Positions 8,374 through 17,996 of a stretch of 64,000 nucleotides of DNA are shown one piece after another. Under the pieces are notes generated by a model. The model worked only from the letters and a program-made list of their open reading frames with translations. It did not search any database and was not told the origin of the DNA. Within the stretch, counting starts at the first letter, position 1. Every line of letters begins with the position of its first letter. The position numbers and the translations under genes are program-made. Where the stretch lies: contig CAWHZZ010000003.1 of NCBI GenBank assembly GCA_963833965.1, positions 310,001 through 374,000 of the forward strand. Reading direction: 5' to 3'. Source of the DNA: CAJCIW01 sp963833965 (GTDB lineage: Bacteria; Chlamydiota; Chlamydiia; Chlamydiales; Rhabdochlamydiaceae).

Positions 8374-10185
8374 TTAAGACGATCGTCTTTTTCGTTCGTT
8401 TTCGTTTAAGTAGCGTTTGCGCAGGCGGATGAAGTTTGGGGTGACCTCGACGAGTTCGTCGTCTTGGATGAAGTCGATCGCCTGCTCTAATGTAAATGTC
8501 CGCGGAGGAATCAAGATAATGTTCTCATCGCTGCCGGACGCCCGGACGTTGGTGAGCTGCTTGCCGCGGGTGGGGTTGACGACAAGATCGTTGTCGCGTG
8601 AATTTTCGCCGACGATCATCCCTTCGTACACTTCGTCGCCCGGATTAATGAATAGAGCGCCGCGGTCCTGAACGCTGAAGCAGGCGTAGGCGGTGACTTT
8701 GCCGGGGCCGTTGGCAACGAGGACGCCGTTTTGACGGCCAGGGATATCGCCTTTATGTGGGGCATAGCTGTCAAAGACGGAGGTCAAGATGCCAAGGCCG
8801 CGTGTGACGGTGAGGAAACTGTTCCGGTAGCCCATCAGACCGCGCGTCGGGATGAGAAATTCGATTGTCGTGATGTTGTGCTCGTTGGTGTTGAGTGCGC
8901 GCATCTCGCCTTTTCGCCGAGAGAGCTCTTCGATGACGGTCCCGGAGTATTCTTGAGGGACTTCAATGTGCACGGCTTCATAAGGCTCTTGCAGCACGCC
9001 ATCGACTTCTTTGTTGATGACCTGCGGCTTGGAGATCGTGAATTCGTAATTTTCGCGGCGCATCGCCTCGATGAGGACGGCGAGGTGTAGCTCGCCGCGG
9101 CCGCAGATGCGGGCGGCGTCATCGCGAAAGTTTTCCTCAATTTTTAGTGAGATATTCGCTTTTTTCTCTTGGGAGAGCCTGTCGCGGAGTTTGTTCATCG
9201 TAACGTGTTTGCCATCTTTGCCGACAAATGGGCCGTTGTTGACCATCATTTCGACAGACAAAGTGGGCTCGGCTAACGAAATTGGTGGGAGTTGGACGAC
9301 GTGTTGGGGATCGCAAAGAGTATCGCCAATGGTGACCTCTGGAATGCCGGAGATGCTGATGATGTCGCCGACGCCGGCCTCTTCCATTTCCACTTTTCGC
9401 AGCCCATGGTAGCCCTCAATTCTCGATACTTTGTGTTGGGTGGGGTGGCCGTTCTTGTCGACTTTTGTGATCGGATCGCCTTTGCGGATTTTTCCTTCCA
9501 AAATGCGCCCACAAGCTTGCCGGCCGACAAAGTCGTCGTAGCTGAGTGTGGCGGCCTGCATTAAGAAGGGGAGTTCGAGATTGCCGGGAGGATGAGGGAC
9601 AGCCTTGATGATCAGCTCAAAGAGTGGCCGCATGTCTGTGCGGGGATCTTTGAGGTCCATTGCGGCAAACCCGCCTAGGCCTGACGCATAGCAAATGGGG
9701 AAATCGAGCTGCTCGTCATTGGCCCCGAGTTCGACGAAAAGGTCAAAAGTTAAATTCAACGCGCGGTCGGGATCGGCGTGCGGGCGGTCGATTTTGTTGA
9801 GGACGACGATCGGCCGGAGGCCGATTTTGAGCGCTTGGGAGAGGACAAAGCGGGTCTGTGGCATGGGACCCTCTTGAGCGTCGACGAGGAGCAAGACTGA
9901 ATTGACCAGCCCTAAGACGCGCTCGACCTCGCCGGAAAAGTCCGCATGGCCCGGGGTGTCGATAATATTGATTTTAAAATCTTCAAAAAAAACGCTTGTA
10001 TGCTTGGCAAAAATGGTGATCCCGCGTTCTTTTTCCTGGTCATAGCTGTCCATGACCCGTTCCGGGATTTTTTCATTGTCGCGGAAGACGTTCGATTGCT
10101 TAAGCAGGCTGTCGAGCATGGTCGTTTTTCCATGGTCGATGTGGGCGATGATGGCAATATTCCGGATCTTTTCAGGCTTAAACAT
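8374..10185 (-). CDS. typA: ribosome-associated GTPase TypA/BipA
   Basis: 603-residue translational GTPase that binds the ribosome and helps assembly and stress adaptation. It shows G1 AHIDHGKTTMLDSLL, G3 DTPGHADFSGEVERV and G4 NKIDR, followed by EF-G-like domains and the TypA-specific C-terminal region (PTRGLMGYRNSFLT, NDLVVNPTRGKQLTN). The length is that of the family. A palindromic element and about 300 non-coding bases precede it. Confidence 0.98.
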   Translation of the reverse strand: MFKPEKIRNIAIIAHIDHGKTTMLDSLLKQSNVFRDNEKIPERVMDSYDQEKERGITIFAKHTSVFFEDFKINIIDTPGHADFSGEVERVLGLVNSVLLLVDAQEGPMPQTRFVLSQALKIGLRPIVVLNKIDRPHADPDRALNLTFDLFVELGANDEQLDFPICYASGLGGFAAMDLKDPRTDMRPLFELIIKAVPHPPGNLELPFLMQAATLSYDDFVGRQACGRILEGKIRKGDPITKVDKNGHPTQHKVSRIEGYHGLRKVEMEEAGVGDIISISGIPEVTIGDTLCDPQHVVQLPPISLAEPTLSVEMMVNNGPFVGKDGKHVTMNKLRDRLSQEKKANISLKIEENFRDDAARICGRGELHLAVLIEAMRRENYEFTISKPQVINKEVDGVLQEPYEAVHIEVPQEYSGTVIEELSRRKGEMRALNTNEHNITTIEFLIPTRGLMGYRNSFLTVTRGLGILTSVFDSYAPHKGDIPGRQNGVLVANGPGKVTAYACFSVQDRGALFINPGDEVYEGMIVGENSRDNDLVVNPTRGKQLTNVRASGSDENIILIPPRTFTLEQAIDFIQDDELVEVTPNFIRLRKRYLNENERKRRSS

Positions 10186-10212
10186 GTTTTGACAATTCCA
10201 ATTTTTGTTTTA

Positions 10213-10390
10213 GGAGCCTGTCCGCAAAAGTGCTAAGGTTTTGTTTGTCTTAAATTTTCGAGCCCATTTTTAACCCGCACTGCGGGTTGCTCTTTTTGAG
10301 GCCATGTGCAGTCACATGGACGAAAAAAGAGATTAAAAATGGGCCGAAAAGAAAGGCAAAGAAAGCCTTATGACTTTGCGGATAGGTTCC
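10213..10390. repeat. long imperfect palindrome P2 with nested hairpins
   Basis: Arms 10213-10273 and 10333-10390 are imperfect inverted copies (GGAGCCTGTCCGCAAAAGTG on the outside; TTTTCGAGCCCATTTTTAA near the centre). The interior carries two further small hairpins, CCCGCACTGCGGG and CCATGTGCAGTCACATGG. It fills most of the gap between divergent typA and mgtE. An open frame across it on the minus strand has no family resemblance and is explained by the palindrome. Confidence 0.75.
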
Positions 10391-10516
10391 GGGCAGGATT
10401 CTAGGAGAAGTCCCAATTAAATTCCAGCTATTTTTGCTTGAAAAATAACGAGTTAAGGAGTTATTCTTCTCCTGGATTTTTGGCATTTCTATGTAGTAAA
10501 CTGCTGTGAGGGCGCC

Positions 10517-11989
10517 ATGCAAATTGCCTCTGAAGAAGAGATTAAAAAAAAGGGCGATGAAGAAGCCACAGCGGGCAATTTATTGGACTCTAAAACCTCT
10601 CATTTACAAGACCTTCTCCAGGAAAAACTGGAGCAGGCCTTCCACAAAGAGACCTGGACGATCGTCCACCAAGATATCGTAAAAATCGCTTCGGAACATT
10701 CCCCCATCGATCTCGCTTATGCCGCCTGCCGGCTACCCCCCAATGCCCGTCCCATGATCTATGAAAATCTTTCCGGGATCGAGGCGAAAATTGAGTTCAT
10801 GGTCAATACCGACAGCAGCACCCGCGTCGCCATCCTTCGCCACATTAGCGACGAGGATATGAAAAAATTATTAGAGCATATGCCCCCCGATGACGCCGTG
10901 GAGGTCCTTGAGGACATTTCGGAGAGAAGATTCCGCCGCGTCGTGGAGATGCTGGAAGCGAGCAAGGCATTAAAAATCCGCGAGATCAAAAAACACCGCC
11001 GCAACACGGCGGGGCGTTTGATGACCAATGAATTTTTTTCTTTCCCCATGGATATGACGATCGGGGAGGCTTCGCAGCGTATTCGCGACAACCCGGGCAT
11101 CGATTTGACTCGCCAGATTTTCGTGATCAATCAAGAAGGGGAGCTGCAAGGTTATGTTCCGGCGCGCAATCTCATCGTCAACCCTCCGCATCTTCCGCTA
11201 AAACAAGCGATGAAGCCGATTCTGCACACTGTGACGCCTGATACATCGCGCGAAGAGGTCGTCGATATTGTCGAAAGGTACAAGGTCTCCGCCCTCGCGG
11301 TTGTGAGCGCAAGCAAACGGATGCTCGGCGTGATCACGTATGAAGATGTATTGGACGCGATGGAAGATATCGCTGACGAAACGATTGCGAACATGGCAGG
11401 TACTGCGGAAAAGGTCAGCGAGCATGAACCCCTTTTAAAACGTTTTTTTTCTCGCGCGCCATGGCTTGTCGTTACTTTATGCGCTGGCTTGATCAACGTG
11501 GGCGTGATGTCGTCATTTCAAAGTTATGCGGGCGGTATTTTGACATTTGTGATGTTCTTCGTCCCGCTGATCACGGGAATGTCGGGCAATATCGGCATTC
11601 AATGCAGTACAATTCTCGTGCGCAGCATGGCCCTCGGATTCATTTCCCTCGGCAATCGAGGTGAAACTGTTTTGAAAGAGCTCTTCATGGGCATGATGAC
11701 GGGAACTGTTTTCGGCATTTTGTGCGGATTCCTCGTTTACATTCTCGATTTTGCGGGGATATCTCGAGTCGATGTCAGCGCAGGAGTTGTCGGCCTGATC
11801 GTCGGCATCGGACTGACGGGCGCCTGTTTGGCGGGAACCGTTCTCGGTGTTTTGTCGCCGCTGTTTTTTGCGCGCATTGGCGTCGATCCCGCTGTGGCGT
11901 CCGGGCCCATCGTCACAGCGTTTAATGATTTTTTGTCGATGTCGATTTATTTCCTGATCGCCATCGGGCTCAGCACGCTTTTGTTTTAA
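10517..11989 (+). CDS. mgtE: magnesium transporter MgtE
   Basis: 490-residue Mg2+ channel of the inner membrane. Order of domains: N-terminal superhelical Mg2+-sensing domain (HMPPDDAVEVLEDISE motif around 125), CBS pair (about 150-290, with VSALAVVSASKRMLGVIT), connecting helix, and five C-terminal membrane helices. The pore motif GMSGNIGIQCSTILVR, the conserved MgtE selectivity sequence, lies near residue 355. Gating is normally by cytosolic Mg2+ bound between the N and CBS domains. Followed on the same strand by DUF721 and gyrB. Confidence 0.97.
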   Translation: MQIASEEEIKKKGDEEATAGNLLDSKTSHLQDLLQEKLEQAFHKETWTIVHQDIVKIASEHSPIDLAYAACRLPPNARPMIYENLSGIEAKIEFMVNTDSSTRVAILRHISDEDMKKLLEHMPPDDAVEVLEDISERRFRRVVEMLEASKALKIREIKKHRRNTAGRLMTNEFFSFPMDMTIGEASQRIRDNPGIDLTRQIFVINQEGELQGYVPARNLIVNPPHLPLKQAMKPILHTVTPDTSREEVVDIVERYKVSALAVVSASKRMLGVITYEDVLDAMEDIADETIANMAGTAEKVSEHEPLLKRFFSRAPWLVVTLCAGLINVGVMSSFQSYAGGILTFVMFFVPLITGMSGNIGIQCSTILVRSMALGFISLGNRGETVLKELFMGMMTGTVFGILCGFLVYILDFAGISRVDVSAGVVGLIVGIGLTGACLAGTVLGVLSPLFFARIGVDPAVASGPIVTAFNDFLSMSIYFLIAIGLSTLLF

Positions 11990-12035
11990 CTGTTTTACCC
12001 TTGCTATTTTGGTCAGCGATTAATATATTCAGGCA

Positions 12036-12356
12036 ATGGACTATACTGGCAAGGATAGCAGAAGCCTCACTAACAAACAGATGAAAGACCTCCTCCCGAA
12101 GGTGCTCGGCAAGATCGGCGCCCTTCACCGCGAGCGTCCCGATCTGGTTTTGGCCGCCTGGCCGCTCATCATCGGCGAGAAGCTGGCGCCGATGGCGAAA
12201 GCTGTTTCTTTTGAGCAGGGGATTTTGGTTGTGAAAGTCGGCAATTCGACTCTGTACAGCCTGCTCTCTCAGCATGAGAGAGTCCGATTATTAAAATGTT
12301 TGAGGGAAAAATTTCCCTCCGTTGGGATTAAGAATATTCATTTTCGCATCGGATAG
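12036..12356 (+). CDS. DUF721 (DciA-like) protein
   Basis: 106 residues, with the DUF721 pattern: a central AAWPLIIGEKLAPMAKAVSF and LVVKVGNSTLYSLLSQHERVRLL. The family includes DciA, the ancestral replicative-helicase operator in many bacteria without DnaC, which suggests a replication role. It lies 27 bases before gyrB, the same order as in Chlamydia trachomatis as I recall it. Cytoplasmic, no signal peptide. Confidence 0.85.
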   Translation: MDYTGKDSRSLTNKQMKDLLPKVLGKIGALHRERPDLVLAAWPLIIGEKLAPMAKAVSFEQGILVVKVGNSTLYSLLSQHERVRLLKCLREKFPSVGIKNIHFRIG

Positions 12357-12383
12357 CGGAAAGTAATTTATGAGTTTAAAGGT

Positions 12384-14867
12384 ATGACGACGATGACCAA
12401 AGAAAAAGAATACGATGCCGCATCGATTACCGTATTGGAAGGCCTGCAGGCGGTCCGGGAACGCCCAGGGATGTACATCGGCGATACTGCAGTGAATGGT
12501 CTGCATCAGCTCGTCTATGAAGTCATCGATAATAGCGTGGACGAAGCGCTTGCCGGATTTTGCAATGAGATTTGGATCACCTTATATAAGGACAATTCCG
12601 TTTCCATCGAGGACAACGGGCGGGGTATTCCAACAGGACGGCATGAGAAGGAATCGCAAAAACAGGGCAGAGATGTCTCTGCGCTTGAAGTTGTCATGAC
12701 AATTCTCCACGCCGGTGGCAAGTTCGATAAGAACACTTATAAGGTCTCCGGCGGTCTGCACGGCGTCGGCGTCTCATGCGTCAACGCGCTGTCGAAAAAG
12801 CTACTGGTCGAAGTGTATCAGAATGGAACGATCTTCGGGATGGAGTTCTCTAAAGGAAAGCCCACGCATCCTCTGCGAGTGCTCGGAGAAACTACAAAAC
12901 ACGGCACGAAAGTCACCTTCATCGCCGACGATTCGATCTTCACAGTCACCACTTATGAATATGACATTCTCCTCAAGCGCTTCCGCGAACTTGCCTTTTT
13001 GAACAAGAATTTAAAAATCAACTTCCGCGACGAGCGAGAGGCGACGCCGACCGAGATCTCTTTCTGCTATGAAGGCGGCGTGCGCTCGTTTGTCGAGTAT
13101 TTGAACGAAAATAAAACGCCTCTTTTCCCCAGACCGATCTACATTTTTGGGTCGAAAGAGATTTCCGACGGCACCCTCGAATTCGAAGTGGCGATGCAGT
13201 GGAACGACACCTACACCGAGAACCTCCACTCGTACGTCAACAACATCACGACACGCCAGGGAGGGACGCACGTCACCGGCTTTAGCACGGCGCTGACCCG
13301 CGTGCTCAACCAATACATCAAAAATCACAATTTGATGAAAAGCGATAAAATCTCCGTCTCCGGCGACGATATGCGAGAGGGCCTCACGGCGGTGATCTCC
13401 GCCAAGGTACCCAATCCGCAGTTCGAGGGGCAAACCAAACAACGCCTTGGCAACAGCGAAGTGACCTCCGTCGTCCAACAGATCGTCGGCGAAGAGCTCA
13501 CGACTTATTTGGAGGAAAATCCCGTCGTCTCGCGCATGATTGTCGAGAAGGCGATCCTTGCCGCGCAGGCCCGCGAAGCTGCTCGCAAAGCCCGCGAGCT
13601 AACGCTGCGCAAGACCGCCCTCGACAGCGCTCGGTTGCCGGGCAAGCTCACCGACTGCCAAGAAAAAGATCCCGCTCTTTGCGAGATCTACATCGTCGAA
13701 GGGGATTCTGCGGGAGGTTCCGCAAAAACAGGACGCGATCGCCGCTTTCAAGCCGTGCTGCCGATCCGCGGTAAAATTCTCAATGTCGAAAAAGCGCGCC
13801 TCGAAAAGATCTTGCAAAACACCGAGGTCGGAGCGATGATCGCGGCGTTTGGCTGCGGGATTGGGCAAGATAGCTTCAATTTAGAGAAATTGCGCTATCA
13901 CAAAATCATCATCATGACCGACGCCGACGTCGACGGCTCTCATATTCGCACCTTGCTTCTGACATTTTTCTATCGCCACATGCCCGCGTTGATCGAAAAT
14001 AACTTCATCTACATCGCTCGTCCGCCGCTCTATCGCGTGACCCGCAAAAAAGTCAGCCGCTACATCCACAGCGAAAAGGAGATGGACGAGTATCTGCTAC
14101 GATTGGGAATGAGCGATGTGCAGGTCAAGCTGGTCGGACACAACGATTTTTTAAGCAAAGAGCAATTTGAAGAAATGCTCAAATTGGTCCGCGAAGTCGA
14201 AAACCTCATTCTCTCCATCGAAAGAAAAGGGGTCCCTTTCCGCGAATTCGTCAGCGCGAAAAATGGGGAAGGAAAGCTCCCGCGATTCCAAGTCAAATCA
14301 GGCGATGACACGCGGTTCGTTTATTCGGAAGAAGATTTTGCCGAGGTCAAAAAAACCGATGAAGAGCTGCAGCGGCAAAAACATGCCGAAACCCTTGCCG
14401 CCATCCCTCTCGAAGAGCAGACAGAAGAAATGAAAACATTCCGAGGAAGGGGCCTGCCCTTCGTCGAACTTTACGAGCAGAGCGCCCTCGAGGATCTGAA
14501 GACGCGGCTTGCCGCCTATAATTTTACGCTTGATCAATACCTGATCGCCGACGGAAAACTCTTCGATATCGTCGACGAGGAAGGGCGCGAGCAGCCCGTC
14601 CACCACTTAAAAGAAGGGATCGAGCTCTTGCGCGTCAACGGCCGCAAAGGCATCGAGATCCAACGCTATAAAGGTCTTGGAGAAATGAACGCCGACCAGC
14701 TTTGGGATACGACGATGGACCCCTCCAAGCGCACTTTGCTCAGAGTCACCCTGCCCGACGCAATTGCGGCCGATCATATGTTCACCATGTTGATGGGCGA
14801 AGATGTCCCCCCTCGCCGCGCTTTTATTGAACAACACGCCCTTTCGGTCAAGAATCTGGATATTTAA
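12384..14867 (+). CDS. gyrB: DNA gyrase subunit B
   Basis: 827-residue ATPase subunit of DNA gyrase. GHKL ATPase domain at the N-terminus (ERPGMYIGDT, VDEALAGFC, EDNGRGIPTG, GLHGVGVSCVNALS), transducer domain, then TOPRIM with EGDSAGGSAKTGRDRRFQ and DADVDGSHIRTLLLTFF, and the C-terminal GyrA-binding tail (RYKGLGEMNADQLWDTTMDP). A roughly 150-residue insertion between TOPRIM and the tail, as in long proteobacterial-type GyrB, accounts for the length. The next ATG, three codons on, is an equally good start. Confidence 0.98.
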   Translation: MTTMTKEKEYDAASITVLEGLQAVRERPGMYIGDTAVNGLHQLVYEVIDNSVDEALAGFCNEIWITLYKDNSVSIEDNGRGIPTGRHEKESQKQGRDVSALEVVMTILHAGGKFDKNTYKVSGGLHGVGVSCVNALSKKLLVEVYQNGTIFGMEFSKGKPTHPLRVLGETTKHGTKVTFIADDSIFTVTTYEYDILLKRFRELAFLNKNLKINFRDEREATPTEISFCYEGGVRSFVEYLNENKTPLFPRPIYIFGSKEISDGTLEFEVAMQWNDTYTENLHSYVNNITTRQGGTHVTGFSTALTRVLNQYIKNHNLMKSDKISVSGDDMREGLTAVISAKVPNPQFEGQTKQRLGNSEVTSVVQQIVGEELTTYLEENPVVSRMIVEKAILAAQAREAARKARELTLRKTALDSARLPGKLTDCQEKDPALCEIYIVEGDSAGGSAKTGRDRRFQAVLPIRGKILNVEKARLEKILQNTEVGAMIAAFGCGIGQDSFNLEKLRYHKIIIMTDADVDGSHIRTLLLTFFYRHMPALIENNFIYIARPPLYRVTRKKVSRYIHSEKEMDEYLLRLGMSDVQVKLVGHNDFLSKEQFEEMLKLVREVENLILSIERKGVPFREFVSAKNGEGKLPRFQVKSGDDTRFVYSEEDFAEVKKTDEELQRQKHAETLAAIPLEEQTEEMKTFRGRGLPFVELYEQSALEDLKTRLAAYNFTLDQYLIADGKLFDIVDEEGREQPVHHLKEGIELLRVNGRKGIEIQRYKGLGEMNADQLWDTTMDPSKRTLLRVTLPDAIAADHMFTMLMGEDVPPRRAFIEQHALSVKNLDI

Positions 14868-14877
14868 AGAGAACCTT

Positions 14878-17361
14878 ATGTCCTATACCAAAGATGAAAT
14901 CATACTCCCGCGCAATGTCGAAGAAGAGGTGAAGGAAAGCTATCTTCGCTACTCGATGTCCGTGATCATTTCACGCGCTCTTCCCGATGTCCGCGACGGC
15001 CTGAAGCCCTCTCAGCGCCGCATCCTCTACGCGATGCGCCAACTCAATTTAGGCCCCGCTTCCAAACACCGCAAATGCGCCAAAATCTCCGGCGACACTT
15101 CGGGCGACTACCACCCGCACGGGGAAACGGTGATCTATCCGACGCTTGTGCGCATGGCGCAGCCTTGGGCAATGCGCTACCGCCTCGTCGACGGACAAGG
15201 AAATTTCGGTTCAGTCGACGGCGACCCTCCTGCGGCGATGCGCTACACCGAAGCGCGATTGACGCATTCCTCCATCGCCCTGATGGAAGACCTCGAAAAA
15301 GACACCGTTGAACTCGTCCCCAACTACGACGAGACCAAGACGGAGCCGACTGTTTTCCCGGCGAAATTCCCCAACCTGCTCGCGAACGGCTCTTCCGGGA
15401 TCGCTGTCGGCATGGCGACGAACATTCCGCCCCACAATTTGGGCGAACTGATCTCCGCGACCCTTTTGCTCATCGACAACCCGCAAACTTCCATCGACCA
15501 GATCATGGAAGTGATGCCCGCACCCGATTTTCCGACCGGCGGTGTCATTTGCGGATACCGCGGCGTCAAAGAGGCCTTTCACACGGGCCGAGGAAAACTC
15601 ATCCTTCGCGGAGTGATCCGCGTCGAAGATCAAGAAGCGGGAGGCGAGCGGCAACGCCTTGTCGTCGATGAAATTCCTTACAACATCAGTAAGGCCGACC
15701 TGATCAAAAAAATCGCTGATCTCGTCAACGAAAAATCGATCCCCGGCATTTCCGATATCCGCGACGAGTCCGACAAGGACGGGATGCGCATCGTCATCGA
15801 GCTCAAGCGCGGTGAAATTCCCGATGTGACCGTCAATCAGCTGTTCAAATACACCGACATGCAGGTCACTTTCGGCTGCAATATGCTGGCCCTCGACAAG
15901 GGCCTGCCGCGCACGATGAACGTCAAGCAGATGATCTCCGCTTGGATCGATCACCGCATCGATGTCATCCGGCGCAGGACGCGCTTCGAGCTCGCCAAAG
16001 CGGAAGCCCGCGCCCACATCCTCGAAGGTTATTTAAAAGCTCTCGATCACCTCGATGCCGTCGTCAAACTGATCCGCGCCGCAGAAAACCGCGACGCCGC
16101 AAAAATGCAGCTGATCGCTACCTATTCGCTGACCGATCGACAAGCCAATGCCGTCCTCGATTTGCGCCTCTATCAATTGACCGGCCTCGAGCGCGAAAAA
16201 ATCGAGAACGAGTACAACGAACTCCTCGCGAAAATCGCTCACTTCCGCGCCGTGCTCGCCTCCGAAGGCCTCGTCCGAGGCATCATTAAGGATGAGCTTT
16301 CAGAACTCAAAAAGCACCACACTTCCGACCGCAGAACAAAGATCATCGCCGCAGAAGGGGAATTCAATATCGAAGATCTGATCCCCGAACAAACCGTGAT
16401 CATCACGATTTCCGAAGACGATTACATCAAGAGAATGCCCGTCGACACTTTCCGCGAGCAGCGCCGCGGCGGACAAGGCGTGATCGGCCTGGAGACTAAG
16501 AAAGAGACAGATGTTCTGAAAGACATCTATGTCACTTCCACGCATGATTATCTGATCATCTTTACCACTTTGGGCCGCTGCTACTGGCTTAAGGCCTGGG
16601 AAATCCCGGAAGCCGGACGGCGCTCGAAAGGAAAAGCGCTGATCAATCTTCTCGAAGATATTCGGCCCACGGAAAAAATCGCCACTGTGCTGCGCGTGAA
16701 AAATTTTGAAGAGGTCGCCTCCTATATCCTTCTCGCAACCCGCCAAGGCGTCGTCAAGAAGACCGAGCTGTCTGCATTCAGCTCGCCGCGCAAAAAAGGC
16801 GTCTACGCGATCAACATCGACGAAGGCGACGAAGTGATCGCCGCCCGCCTCACCAAAGAAGGGCAAGAGATCATGCTCTTCACCAAAAACGGCATGGCTG
16901 TGCGCTTTGACCAAGGACAAGTGAGAGGCATGGGACGCGTCGCAAGAGGCGTTCGCGGGGTCCTTTTGCGCGAAGAGGGCGATGCTGTCGTCTCTTGCGA
17001 GGTCGTCAGCGGCACAGAAAGCCTGCTCGTCGTCTGCGAGAATGGCTTCGGGAAACGCTCGCTCGTCGAAGACTTCCGCAAGACCAACCGCGGAGGTGTC
17101 GGCGTGCGATCGATCATCACCAGCGATCGCAATGGCCTTGTCGTCGGCGCTCTTTCCGTAACAGACAAAGACAGCGTCGTCATGATGTCCAACACCGGCC
17201 AAACACTGAGGATCAGCATGAACGATGTTCGCGTGATGGGCCGTTCGACGCAAGGTGTCAAGCTCGTCAACCTGCATGGAGGAGATTCTCTTGTCGGCGT
17301 TCAGAAGATCGAACACATTGAAACGATAGAAACAGAAGAAAAACCTATTCCTTCTCCATGA
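14878..17361 (+). CDS. gyrA: DNA gyrase subunit A
   Basis: The frame is open from 14803 inside gyrB, but the ATG at 14878 gives the family N-terminus (827 residues: SYLRYSMSVIISRALPDVRD). The catalytic Tyr is Y123 in AAMRYTEARL. The C-terminal beta-pinwheel repeats are present, including the GyrA-box-like EQRRGGQGVIG. In the quinolone-determining region, T84 occupies the E. coli Ser83 position and P88 the Asp87 position (HGETVIYPT). The stop overlaps the tmk start (ATGA). Confidence 0.98.
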   Translation: MSYTKDEIILPRNVEEEVKESYLRYSMSVIISRALPDVRDGLKPSQRRILYAMRQLNLGPASKHRKCAKISGDTSGDYHPHGETVIYPTLVRMAQPWAMRYRLVDGQGNFGSVDGDPPAAMRYTEARLTHSSIALMEDLEKDTVELVPNYDETKTEPTVFPAKFPNLLANGSSGIAVGMATNIPPHNLGELISATLLLIDNPQTSIDQIMEVMPAPDFPTGGVICGYRGVKEAFHTGRGKLILRGVIRVEDQEAGGERQRLVVDEIPYNISKADLIKKIADLVNEKSIPGISDIRDESDKDGMRIVIELKRGEIPDVTVNQLFKYTDMQVTFGCNMLALDKGLPRTMNVKQMISAWIDHRIDVIRRRTRFELAKAEARAHILEGYLKALDHLDAVVKLIRAAENRDAAKMQLIATYSLTDRQANAVLDLRLYQLTGLEREKIENEYNELLAKIAHFRAVLASEGLVRGIIKDELSELKKHHTSDRRTKIIAAEGEFNIEDLIPEQTVIITISEDDYIKRMPVDTFREQRRGGQGVIGLETKKETDVLKDIYVTSTHDYLIIFTTLGRCYWLKAWEIPEAGRRSKGKALINLLEDIRPTEKIATVLRVKNFEEVASYILLATRQGVVKKTELSAFSSPRKKGVYAINIDEGDEVIAARLTKEGQEIMLFTKNGMAVRFDQGQVRGMGRVARGVRGVLLREEGDAVVSCEVVSGTESLLVVCENGFGKRSLVEDFRKTNRGGVGVRSIITSDRNGLVVGALSVTDKDSVVMMSNTGQTLRISMNDVRVMGRSTQGVKLVNLHGGDSLVGVQKIEHIETIETEEKPIPSP

Positions 17362-17996
17362 ACAATGGGATCTTCATTACCTTCGAAGGCGGGGATGGCG
17401 CCGGCAAAACGACGCTCATTCAGCGAGTCTTTACCTACCTTGAAAAGCTCGAACACAATGTAGTGCAAACCCGCGCTCCTGGCGGTACCGAGATCGGCCA
17501 AGACATCCGCAATCTGCTTTTGCATAAGCACGACGCGCCTCTTTCCAAGCGCAGCGAGCTTATGCTCTTTCTTGCCGACCGCGCTCAGCATGTGGACGAG
17601 TTTATTTTGCCCCATTTAAAAAACAAAAAAATCATCCTCTGCGACCGTTTCAACGACTCGACGATCGCCTATCAAAGCGGCGCCCGCGGCTTCAAAGAAT
17701 CCCTGGTCCGGGAGTTTTGCGATTTTGCCTGCAACGGGCTAAAGCCACACCTCACCCTTTATCTCGATCTCGATCCCAAAATCGGGCTCGCGCGGGCAAA
17801 GAAAGCCGGCCTTGCCAAAGACCGCATCGAATCGGAGACGCTGAAGTTCCATCAAAAGATCCGCAGCGCCTTCAAAAAAATCTCGAAAAAAGAACCCAAA
17901 CGCTTTATCCTCATCGACGCCTCGAAGACGCCCGACGAGGTCTACAATGAAGCCAAAGCGAGGATCGATGCCCTTCTCAAAGCTCGCAGGAAATGA
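17358..17996 (+). CDS. tmk: thymidylate kinase
   Basis: 212-residue dTMP kinase making dTDP for DNA synthesis. It has the P-loop EGGDGAGKTTLIQ, the DR(F/Y) motif CDRFNDSTIAYQSGARG and the lid region with basic residues. Start ATG overlaps the gyrA stop by four bases; the 3' end overlaps the holB start. The gyrA-tmk-holB order is shared with Chlamydiaceae. Confidence 0.97.
   Translation: MNNGIFITFEGGDGAGKTTLIQRVFTYLEKLEHNVVQTRAPGGTEIGQDIRNLLLHKHDAPLSKRSELMLFLADRAQHVDEFILPHLKNKKIILCDRFNDSTIAYQSGARGFKESLVREFCDFACNGLKPHLTLYLDLDPKIGLARAKKAGLAKDRIESETLKFHQKIRSAFKKISKKEPKRFILIDASKTPDEVYNEAKARIDALLKARRK

Noticed and set aside
10250..10522. 90-codon minus-strand frame between typA and mgtE
   Set aside because: Lies almost wholly in palindrome P2; composition explained by the repeat.
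15211..16017. Another long minus-strand frame inside gyrA
   Set aside because: Same reason; no recognisable protein features.
16300..17316. Long open frame on the minus strand inside gyrA
   Set aside because: Shadow of a GC-biased codon pattern; gyrA on the plus strand has all family motifs.
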